From the NCBI RefSeq assembly GCF_041200175.1, contig NZ_CP165727.1:2604001-2668000 (forward strand): DNA of 64,000 nucleotides, written 5' to 3'. Under the pieces are notes generated by a model. That model saw only the letters and a list, made by a program, of their open reading frames with translations, was not told where the DNA came from and ran no database searches. The DNA comes from Streptomyces sp. R33 (GTDB lineage Bacteria; Actinomycetota; Actinomycetes; Streptomycetales; Streptomycetaceae). Within the stretch, counting starts at the first letter, position 1, and each line of letters opens with the position of its first letter. A program made the position numbers and the translations under genes. Positions 29,001 to 36,700 of this stretch are shown piece by piece.

Positions 29001-32000
29001 CGACACGCCCGGCAGGCCCGCAGCGCGGCGGCCGGCCGTCAATCCGTCCAAGAAGGCGTTCGCCGCAGCGTAGTTGCCCTGTCCGGCGGATCCGAAGACA
29101 CCCGAGGCGGACGAGAACACGACGAACGCGTCAAGGTCCAGGCCGCGGGTCAGCTCGTCCAGGTGCCGCACTGCATCCACCTTCGGCGCGAACACCCTCG
29201 CGAGCCGCTCCGGGGTCTGCGCCCCGATCACACCGTCGTCCAGCACACCCGCGGTGTGGACCACACCGGTCAGCCGGTGCTCAGCAGGCACCGACGCCAG
29301 CAAGGCCCGCACCTCGTCACGGTCGGACACGTCACAAGCCGCCACGGACACCGCAGCGCCCTGCTCGGCGAGCTCGGCGACCAGCTCCTCCATGCCCTCG
29401 GCCTGCAGACCGCGCCGGCTGGCCAGGACCAGATTGCGTACTCCGTGCCGCGACACGAGGTGCCGGGCCACGAGGGCACCGAGCGATCCGGCGCCCGTGA
29501 CCAGGACCGTGCCTACCGGCCCGAACACCGCCGGTGCGTCCTGCGCGGCCTCGGCGCCGGCCCGGACGAGCCGGGGTGCGGAGAGGGCCGCTCCGCGGAC
29601 CGCGACCTGCGGCTCGCCGCCGGCCAGGACCGCACCGAGTACGGATTCCACTCCCTGCCCGGAGGCCGGGTCGGTATCGACCAGGACGATCCGGTCGGGG
29701 TTCTCCGCCTGAGCGGCGCGCACCAGACCCCACACGGCCGCTCCGGCCGGGTCGGACACTGCGCCGTCTCCGGCGGGCACCGCGCCACGCGTCACGACGA
29801 CCAGCCGCGACTCCTCCAGCCCGGTACCGGCCAGCCACGCCTGTACGACCCCCAGCACCCGGGAGGTCAACGCCAGCGGCACGTCCGCGCCGTCGCCGCC
29901 GAACGCTTCCAGGACCACCGCCGCCGGGACTCCTGCGCTCCCGGCCAGGGCCGTCACCTCGTCAGCGGTGGTCACGGGCACCCATGACGGCGAAGCCTCC
30001 GCACCCTGGTGCGGGGACAGCCCGGTCCACTCCACGCGGAACAGCGCGTCGGCGGCCACGGTGTCCGCCGCCGCCTCCAGCTGTTCGGCGGACACCGGCC
30101 GGGAGACCAGCGAATCCAGCGTCACCACCAGGCCGCCGGTCTCGTCGGCCGCCGTCAGCGACACGGCACCGGGACCGCCGGGAGCCATGCGCACCCGCAG
30201 CGCAGAGGCGCCCGCGGCATGCAGTACCAGCCCGTTCCACGCGAACGGCAGTACCGGCTTCCCGGATTCCTCCGCCGTCGTGCCCTCCGAGGCACCGAAC
30301 ATCCCGGTGTGCAGGGCCGCGTCCAGCAGCCCGGGGTGGATGCCGAACCTGTCGGCTTCCTTGTGGTGCTCCTCGGGCAGGGCCACCTCGGCGAAGAGCT
30401 CCTCGCCACGCCGCCACACGGCCCGCAGACCCTGGAAGGACGGCCCGTAGCCGTAACCGCGCTCGACCAGGCCGGAGTAGAAGTCCCCGACCTCGACCGG
30501 CTGCGCTCCGGCCGGCGGCCAGGCCGCGAAGTCGAAGCCGCTGCCCACGGCGCCCGGCTGGGCCGTGGCCGAGAGCACGCCGGTGGCGTGCCGCGTCCAC
30601 ACCCCCTCACCGGCGGCGTCCTCGCGCTGGGAGTAGATCTCCACGGTCCGCGAGCCGTTCTGGTCCGGTCCGCCGACGGCGACCTGGACCCGTACTCCGC
30701 CGTGCTCGGGCACCACCAGCGGTGCCTCGATGACGAGTTCCTCCAGGACGCCGCAGCCGGCCTCGTCACCGGCCCGCACCGCGAGCTCCACCAACCCGGT
30801 ACCGGCGAGCAGCACCACACCGCCGATCACGTGATCGGCCAGCCACGGGTGCGACTTCAGCGACAGGCGCGAGGTGAACACCAACCCGTCGGACTGCGGC
30901 AGCCGCACCACCGCGCCCAGCAGCGGGTGATCGGACCCACCCAGTCCGAGCGACGCCGCGTCGGTGGCCGTCGCCGCGGGCTTGAGCCAGTAGTGCCGGT
31001 GGTCGAACGCGTACGTCGGCAGGTCCACGCGTACGGACCCGGCGGGCACCATGCCCGCCCAGTCGACGGGGATTCCGCGGACGAACAGTTCCGCCACCGA
31101 CGTCAGCAGGGTCTGCTCCTCCGGACGCCCGTCGCGCAGCGCGGCGACGCAGGCCACCTCGGCGTCCGCGGCGGAGGCCGTCTCCGCCACCAGACCGGCC
31201 AGGGCCGCACCCGGACCGAGCTCCACGAACAGCGTGCCGCCGAACTCCACCGCAGCCGCAATGCCCTCGGCGAACCGCACCGGCCGGCGCACGTGTCCGG
31301 CCCAGTACTGCGGGTCGGCGAGCTCACCGGGCCCGGCCAGCCGCCCCGTCACGTTCGACACCACCGGGATCACCGGCGGCTGCCACACGACCTCGGTCAG
31401 TTCGGCGGCGAACTCGTCCAGCATCGGCTCCATCCGCAAGGAGTGGAACGCGTGGGAGACCGCCAGCCGCTTCGTCTTGCGTCCCTGCGCCCGCAACCGG
31501 TCGGCTGCTGCGAGGACCGCGTCTTCCTCGCCGGAGAGCACGACCGAGGACGGGCCGTTGACCGCCGCGACCTCCACGCCCACACCCAGCAGCCCGGCAA
31601 CCTCCTCCTCGCCGGCCGCCACCGCAACCATCGCCCCGCCCGCAGGCAGCGCCTGCATCAGCCGGCCCCGCGCCGCAACCACCCGCGCCGCATCCTGCAG
31701 GGACAACACGCCCGCCGCATAGGCCGCCGTGATCTCACCCACCGAATGACCGATCACCGCATCCGGCCGCACACCCCAGGACTCCACCAGCCGGAACAGA
31801 GCACTCTCGACCGCGAACAACCCCGCCTGCGTGAACACCGTCCGGTTCAGCAACTCCGCACTGCCGGGCACCCGACCCAACACGACGTCCTTCACCGGAT
31901 GATCGACCCACCCGGCCAGACGCGCATCCAACTGCTCACAGGCCTCGTCCAGCGCCTGCGCGAACACCGGATACCGGTCATACAGATCCCGGCCCATGCC

Positions 32001-33731
32001 CACCCGCTGCGAACCCTGACCCGGGAACACCCACACGACCTTGCCCGGCTCTCCCGAGCCACCCGCGCTACCGCGGGCCACACCGGGCGCACTCTCACCG
32101 CGCGCCAGCGCCTGCAGACCCGCCAGCGCCTCCTGATCCGAGCCGGCCACGACCACCGCACGCTCACCCAGCAGCGCACGCTCCGACAACAACGACCCGG
32201 CCACATCCGCCAGCGACACACCTCCGGCAGCAGACTCCAGGTACGACGCCAGGCGTCCGGCCTGGCCTTCCAGGGAACCGGCGCTCCGCGCCGACACCAC
32301 CAGCGGCACCACACCGGCGGGCGCCGCCTCCTCCGAGGCGGGCTCCGCCTCGTCGGCCGGAGCCTCTTCCAGGATCACGTGTGCGTTCGTGCCGCTGACA
32401 CCGAAGGAGGACACACCGGCCCGGCGCGGCCGGCCGTTGCGCGGCCACGGGCGGGCCTCCGTCAGCAGCTCCACCGCACCCGCGGACCAGTCCACCTCGG
32501 TCGTGGGCTTCTCCACGTGCAGGGTGGGGGGCAGGACCCCGTGCCGGAGCGCCTGCACCATCTTGATCACGCCGGCCACGCCCGCAGCCGCCTGCGTGTG
32601 TCCGATGTTCGACTTCAGCGAGCCCAGCCACAGCGGCTGGTCGGCATCACGGCCCTGCCCGTACGTGGCGAGCAGCGCCTGGGCCTCGATCGGGTCGCCC
32701 AGGGCCGTACCGGTCCCGTGGGCCTCCACGACGTCCACGTCCGCCGTCGCCAGCCCGGCGCCGGCCAGGGCCTTGCGGATCACCCGCTGCTGCGAGGGAC
32801 CGTTCGGCGCCGTCAGACCGTTCGACGCACCGTCCTGGTTCACCGCACTGCCGCGCAGCACCGCCAGCACCCGGTGCCCGCGCTCGCGCGCCACCGACAG
32901 CCGCTCCAGTACGACGACGCCGACACCCTCGGCCCAGCCGGTGCCATCGGCGCCGTCCGCGAACGCCCGGCAGCGCCCGTCGCCGGCGAGAACCCGCTGC
33001 CGGGAGAACGCCACGAAGGTGCCGGGGGTCGCCATGACCGTCGCGCCGCCGGCGAGCGCCATCGAGCACTCGCCCTGCCGCAGCGCCTGCGCCGCCAGGT
33101 GCATCGTCACCAGCGACGACGAGCACGCCGTGTCCACCGTCACCGCCGGACCCTCGAGGCCGAGCACGTACGACACACGGCCCGACGCCACGCTCGACGC
33201 CCCTCCGGTGCCCGCGTACCCCTCCAGCTCCGGCGGAATGGCGCCGGCGCCGGCCCCGTAACCCTGGGTGAACACCCCGGTGAACACTCCGACATCGGTG
33301 CCCTTCAGGGAGACCGGGTCGATGCCCGCCCGCTCCAGCGCCTCCCACGAGGTCTCCAGCAGCACCCGCTGCTGCGGGTCCATCACGAGCGCCTCACGCG
33401 GCGAGATCCCGAAGAACCCCGCGTCGAAAAGGCCCGCGCCCTGAAGGAATCCGCCCTGATCGGTGTACGAGGTACCCGCGTTGTCGGGGTCCGGGTCGAA
33501 CAGGCCCTCCAGGTCCCAGCCACGGTCCTCGGGGAAGGACGACACCGCGTCCCGGCCCTCCGACACCAACTGCCACAAGTCCTCGGGACCCGCCACACCC
33601 CCCGGGAAGCGGCACGCCATCCCGACGATCGCGATCGGCTCGTCGGCATGGCGCGAGCCCTGCTGCTTCAAGGTGTGCAACTCGGTGGTCACGCGCTTGA
33701 GGTACTTGAGGAGCTTTTCGTCCGTGGCCAT
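23070..33731 (-). CDS. Type I PKS, two modules (9 and 10, terminal), both malonyl-specific
   Basis: The protein is 3553 aa. The N-terminal docking helix is MATDEKLLKYLKRVTTELHT. Module 9: KS (Cys203), AT (Ser663 in GHSVGE, and HAFH: malonyl type), DH (His967), KR (Tyr1554, LDD motif), ACP (Ser1723 in GFDSL). Module 10: KS (Cys1953), AT (Ser2415, GHSVGE/HAFH: malonyl), DH (His2719, HRVGGVVLVP), KR (Tyr3329, SDA in place of LDD), ACP (Ser3500), then a short tail ending QVAISV. There is no thioesterase domain; release is by the coupled amide synthase. In the module 9 DH the HxxxGxxxxP motif ends in Ala (HVIGGVVLLA). With both DHs active the chain end is an unmethylated diene next to the amide. 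RifE, its positional counterpart, uses methylmalonate in the last module. The two AT regions are nearly identical DNA. Confidence 0.95.
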   Translation of the reverse strand: MATDEKLLKYLKRVTTELHTLKQQGSRHADEPIAIVGMACRFPGGVAGPEDLWQLVSEGRDAVSSFPEDRGWDLEGLFDPDPDNAGTSYTDQGGFLQGAGLFDAGFFGISPREALVMDPQQRVLLETSWEALERAGIDPVSLKGTDVGVFTGVFTQGYGAGAGAIPPELEGYAGTGGASSVASGRVSYVLGLEGPAVTVDTACSSSLVTMHLAAQALRQGECSMALAGGATVMATPGTFVAFSRQRVLAGDGRCRAFADGADGTGWAEGVGVVVLERLSVARERGHRVLAVLRGSAVNQDGASNGLTAPNGPSQQRVIRKALAGAGLATADVDVVEAHGTGTALGDPIEAQALLATYGQGRDADQPLWLGSLKSNIGHTQAAAGVAGVIKMVQALRHGVLPPTLHVEKPTTEVDWSAGAVELLTEARPWPRNGRPRRAGVSSFGVSGTNAHVILEEAPADEAEPASEEAAPAGVVPLVVSARSAGSLEGQAGRLASYLESAAGGVSLADVAGSLLSERALLGERAVVVAGSDQEALAGLQALARGESAPGVARGSAGGSGEPGKVVWVFPGQGSQRVGMGRDLYDRYPVFAQALDEACEQLDARLAGWVDHPVKDVVLGRVPGSAELLNRTVFTQAGLFAVESALFRLVESWGVRPDAVIGHSVGEITAAYAAGVLSLQDAARVVAARGRLMQALPAGGAMVAVAAGEEEVAGLLGVGVEVAAVNGPSSVVLSGEEDAVLAAADRLRAQGRKTKRLAVSHAFHSLRMEPMLDEFAAELTEVVWQPPVIPVVSNVTGRLAGPGELADPQYWAGHVRRPVRFAEGIAAAVEFGGTLFVELGPGAALAGLVAETASAADAEVACVAALRDGRPEEQTLLTSVAELFVRGIPVDWAGMVPAGSVRVDLPTYAFDHRHYWLKPAATATDAASLGLGGSDHPLLGAVVRLPQSDGLVFTSRLSLKSHPWLADHVIGGVVLLAGTGLVELAVRAGDEAGCGVLEELVIEAPLVVPEHGGVRVQVAVGGPDQNGSRTVEIYSQREDAAGEGVWTRHATGVLSATAQPGAVGSGFDFAAWPPAGAQPVEVGDFYSGLVERGYGYGPSFQGLRAVWRRGEELFAEVALPEEHHKEADRFGIHPGLLDAALHTGMFGASEGTTAEESGKPVLPFAWNGLVLHAAGASALRVRMAPGGPGAVSLTAADETGGLVVTLDSLVSRPVSAEQLEAAADTVAADALFRVEWTGLSPHQGAEASPSWVPVTTADEVTALAGSAGVPAAVVLEAFGGDGADVPLALTSRVLGVVQAWLAGTGLEESRLVVVTRGAVPAGDGAVSDPAGAAVWGLVRAAQAENPDRIVLVDTDPASGQGVESVLGAVLAGGEPQVAVRGAALSAPRLVRAGAEAAQDAPAVFGPVGTVLVTGAGSLGALVARHLVSRHGVRNLVLASRRGLQAEGMEELVAELAEQGAAVSVAACDVSDRDEVRALLASVPAEHRLTGVVHTAGVLDDGVIGAQTPERLARVFAPKVDAVRHLDELTRGLDLDAFVVFSSASGVFGSAGQGNYAAANAFLDGLTAGRRAAGLPGVSLAWGLWAQTDGMTAHLSNVDQARASRGGVLAITPTEGMELFDAAVESGQALLVPVKLDLRSARADAAAGGGVPHLLRGLVRAGRQQARAAAATDGGLVRRLAGLTGAEQEALLLDLVRAQVAVVLGHAGPEGVRAETAFKDAGFDSLTSVELRNRLREATGLKLPATLVFDYPTPLAIARYLRDELGDTVAGTPATTVAVVADPDEPIAIVGMACRLPGGVADPEGLWRLVSEGREGLSSFPEDRGWDLEDLFDPDPDNAGTSYTSKGGFLEGAGLFDAGFFGISPREALAMDPQQRVLLEASWEALEGAGIDPVSLKGTDVGVFSGVSNQGYGAGAAAPELEGFASTGSAASVASGRVSYVLGLEGPAVTVDTACSSSLVTMHLAAQALRQGECSMALAGGATVMASPGTFVEFSRQRGLAGDGRCKAYADGADGTSWAEGVGIVVLERLSVARERGHRVLAVLRGSAVNQDGASNGLTAPNGPSQQRVIRKALASAGLTPSDVDIVEGHGTGTALGDPIEAQALLATYGKGRDPEQPLWLGSVKSNVGHAQAAAGVAGVIKMVQAMRHGIMPPTLHVDEPTSQVDWSAGAVELLTEAREWPRSGRPRRAGVSSFGISGTNAHLILEEAPEAPVPAAEGTRQAPAPTGAVPLVVSARSAGSLAGQAERLASFVEGAGGVSLADVAGSLLSERALLGERAVVVAGSDQEALAGLQALARGESAPGVARGSAGGSGEPGKVVWVFPGQGSQRVGMGRDLYDRYPVFAQALDEACEQLDARLAGWVDHPVKDVVLGRVPGSAELLNRTVFTQAGLFAVESALFRLVESWGVRPDAVIGHSVGEITAAYAAGVLSLQDAARVVAARGRLMQALPAGGAMVAVAAGEEEVAGLLGVGVEVAAVNGPSSVVLSGEEEAVLAAAARLWEEGRKTKRLAVSHAFHSLRMEPMLDEFAAELAGVEWREPVIPVVSNVTGRLAGPGELADPQYWAGHVRRPVRFAEGIAAAVEFGGTLFVELGPGAALAGLVAETASAADAEVACVAALRDGRPEEQTLLTSVAELFVRGIPVDWAGMVPAGSVRVDLPTYAFDHRHYWLKPAATATDAASLGQAAADHPLLGAVVQVPQSDGLIFTSRLSLRSHAWLADHRVGGVVLVPGTGLVELAVRAGDEAGCGVLEELVIEAPLVVPEHGGVRVQVAVGGPSANGSRTVEIYSQREDAAAEGVWTRHATGVLSATAQPGGSGTGFDFAVWPPAGAQPVDISGSYGLLAQGGYGYGPAFQSVRAVWQRDGEVFAEVALPEEHRKEAGRFGIHPALLDAALHSTMLNTVAAVTATGGFEGERDGQGIRLPFAWNGLELHAAGASVLRVRVAHTERDALSLQAVDEAGGLVVTLDSLVSRPVSAQQLETAADTAVADSLFQVDWTELSSAQGAGPSPSWVEVTTAGDVATLADDVLSGADAPAVAVMQAFGGTTEGVASEDVVLELAVRVLDVLQCWLAGAGLEESRLVVVTRGAVPAGEGVVSDPAGSAVWGLVRAAQAENPDRFILIDTDPDVDPAAQGAVEPVPGAVLGAVLACGEPQVARRGGSLSVPRLVRARSEVPDVPAVFRPQGTVLVSGAGSLGALVARHLVSRHGVRSLVLASRRGPDAEGVQELVAELAEQGAAVSVVACDVSDRGQVQALLASVPAEHPLTGVVHTAGVSDAGVIGLLTPERLAAVFAPKVDAVRHLDELTRGLDLDAFIVYSSVSSLFMGAGSGGYAAANAFLDGLMADRRAAGLPGLSLAWGVWEQATGMAEHIDDLTRNRMNRRGGVLPMTAAEGMELFDAALESGQAMLVPVRLDLRGLRSGAAGDGVPHLLRGLVRARRQLAHVVGTGDDHRQLTARLAGLPAAEQTKVLLDLVRAQVGAVLGFSGTYQIDADQGLFEIGFDSLTAIELRNRLRNITEVKISPDIVFDHPTPGMLSAHLHELICGEQGAAQVAISV
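25699..26966 (-). repeat. Near-identical AT tract, module 10 copy
   Basis: This is the partner of 30955-32222 at a constant offset of 5256 bases. By eye 26287-26966 (680 bp) has no difference from its partner. 25699-26109 has about two differences, and the block between them (26110-26286) diverges. It covers the malonyl-AT active site and the KS-AT linker. Confidence 0.8.
30955..32222 (-). repeat. Near-identical AT tract, module 9 copy
   Basis: This is the partner of 25699-26966. The identity is far above that of other AT pairs in the window and has sharp borders. That is the pattern of recent gene conversion or domain copying within the gene. Confidence 0.8.
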
Positions 33732-33781
33732 TCTTTAAGTCCTTACGAAGATTTGATGGAACCGCAAAAGCCGAACTGGTT

Positions 33782-36700
33782 TCAGATGAGCCCGAATTCA
33801 CCATCGATGAAGTCGAAGATTTCATCGGCTGATGCGGATTCCAGTTGCTCCGCCACCGCAGACGTGTCCGTCTGCTCCAGCACCCCGTTGCACATGGCCA
33901 CCAAACCTTGAAGGCGAAGCGCGATACTGGATTTCTGGTCGAGGCGCAGCTCGTTGAGCAGCGACTCGACGTCTTCGATCTTCGCGTTCACCAGAGAAAG
34001 TGCATCGTCGCTGGTTCCGAGTTCGTCGCGCAGGTAGCGGGCGATGGCCAGCGGGGTCGGGTAGTCGAAGACCAGCGAGGCGGGCAGCTTCAGACCGGTC
34101 GCCTCACGCAGCCGGTTGCGCAGTTCCACCGAGGTGAGCGAGTCGAAACCGGCGTCCTTGAACGCCATCTCCGCACGAACGCCCTCCGGCCCGGAATGTC
34201 CGAGTACGACCGCGACCTGGGCACGCACCAGATCGAGCAGCAGGGCCTCCTGCTCGGCCCCGGTGAGGCCGGCCAGGCGGCGGACCAGCCCGCCGTCCGT
34301 GGCGGCTGCCGCCCGCGCCTGCTGCCGGCCCGCGCGTACCAGGCCGCGCAGCAGATGCGGAACCCCGCCGCCGGCTGCGGCCTGGCCGCGCAGCGTCCGC
34401 AGGTCCAGGTGGACCGGCACCAGCAGCGCCCGGCCCACGTGCAGCGAGGAGTCGAACAGGGCCATGCCCTCCTCCGCCGTCATCGCCAGCACACCACCGC
34501 GGCTCGCGCGCGCCTGGTCAGCGCCGTTCAGGTGGGCGGTCATACCGGTGGCCTGCTCCCACAGGCCCCACGCCAGCGACTGCCCGGGCAGGCCGGCCGC
34601 CCGACGGCGGGCCATCAGCCCGTCGAGGAAGGCGTTCGCCGCCCCGTAGTTGCCCTGTCCGGCGGATCCGAAGACACCCGAGGCGGACGAGAACACGACG
34701 AACGCGTCAAGGTCCAGGCCGCGGGTCAGCTCGTCCAGGTGCCGCACCGCGTCCACCTTCGGCGCGAACACCCTCGCGAGCCGCTCCGGGGTCTGAGCCC
34801 CGATCACACCGTCGTCCAGCACACCCGCGGTGTGGACCACACCGGTCAGCCGGTGCTCAGCAGGCACCGACGCCAGCAAGGCCCGCACCTCGTCACGGTC
34901 GGACACGTCACAAGCCGCCACCGAGACGGTGGCCCCCTGCTCCGCGAGCTCGGCTACCAGCTCCTTCATGCCCTCGGCCTGCAAGCCGCGCCGACTGGCC
35001 AGCACCAGGTGCTGCACACCGTGCCGGGTGACCAGGTGCCGGGCCAGCAGCTCACCCAACGCCCCCGCACCCGTGACCAGGACCGTGCCTTCCGGCCGGA
35101 ACACCGCCGGAGCGTCGTCCGCGACCTCGGCGCCGGCCCGGACGAGCCGGGGTGCGGAGAGGGCCGCTCCGCGGACCGCGACCTGCGGCTCACCACCGGC
35201 CAGCACCGTACCCAGCACCGACTCCACGCCGCTTTCCGCGGCGGGGTCGGTGTCGACCAGGACGAAGCGGTCGGGGTTCTCCACCTGGGCGGCACGCACC
35301 AGACCCCACACCGCCGCTCCGGCCGGGTCGGACACCGCGCCCTCTCCGGCGGGCACCGCGCCACGCGTCACCACGACCAGCCGCGACTCCTCCAGCCCGG
35401 CACCGGCCAGCCACGCCTGCACGACCTCCAGCGCGTGGGAGGTCAGGGCCAGTACCGCGTCCTCGTCGGCGCTGCCGACCGCCTCCAGGACTGCCGCCGC
35501 CGGGACCACTCCGCTCTCGGCCAGGGCCGCCACATCGTCCGCCGTGGCCACCGGCACCCACCACGGCGAGGGGGCTGCTGCTCCCTCGGCCGGGGGCAGC
35601 TCGGTCCACTCCACGCCGAACAGGGAGTCGCGGATCTCGTCCGCAGCCGCCCCCAACCGGTCGGTGGACACGGCCCGGGACACCACCCGGTCCAGCGTCA
35701 CCACCAGGCCACCGGTCTCGTCCGCCGCCTCCAGCGACAGTGCATCCGGGCCGATCGGCGCCACCCGTACGCGCAGTGCCGAGGCACCGGCGGCGTGCAG
35801 CACCAGCCCGTTCCAGTCCAGCGGCTGCGGCACGGCCTGCCCGTCCGTCTCCGGGCCCGCCGCGGCGTCGACCAGGCCGGTGTGCAGGGCCGCGTCCAGC
35901 AGCGCCGGGTGGATGCCGAACCTGGCGGCCTGTTCCCGCGGCCCCTCGGGCAGGGCGACCTCGGCGAACAGCTCCTCGCCGCGCCGCCACACGGCCCGCA
36001 GACCCTGGAAGGACGGACCATAGCCGTAACCGCGCTCGACCAGGCCGGAGTAGAAGTCCCCGACCTCGACCGGCTGCGCCCCGGCCGGCGGCCAGGCGGC
36101 GAAGTCGAAGCCGCTGCCCACGGCGCCCGGCTGAACCGGTGCCGACAGCACACCGGTGGCGTGCCGGGTCCACACCCCCTCAGCGGCGGCGTCCTCGCGC
36201 AGCGCGTAGACCGCCACGGGCCGCGAGCCGTTCTCGTGGGGACCGTCGACGGCGACCTGTATGCGCACCCCGCCGTGCTCGGGCACGACCAGCGGCGCCT
36301 CGATGACGAGTTCGTCCAGGACACCGCACCCGAACTCGTCGCCGGCCCGCACCGCGAAATCGACGTACACCGTGCCGGGGACGAGCACCGCACCACCGAT
36401 CGCGTGATCGGCCAGCCACGGGTGCGACTTCAGCGACAGGCGCGAGGTGAAGACCAACCCGTCGGACTGCGGCAACTGCACGGCCGCGCCCAGCAGCGGG
36501 TGATCGGACGTGCCCAGTCCGAGCGACGCCGCGTCGGTGGCCGACTCGCCCGGCTGGAGCCAGTAGTGCCGGTGGTCGAAGGCGTACGTCGGCAGGTCCA
36601 CGCGTACGGACCCGGACCCGGCAGGCAGGACACGGCTCCAATCGACGGGCACGCCGCGGACGAACAGCTCGGCCATCGAGGTCAGCAGCCGTCGCAGCCC

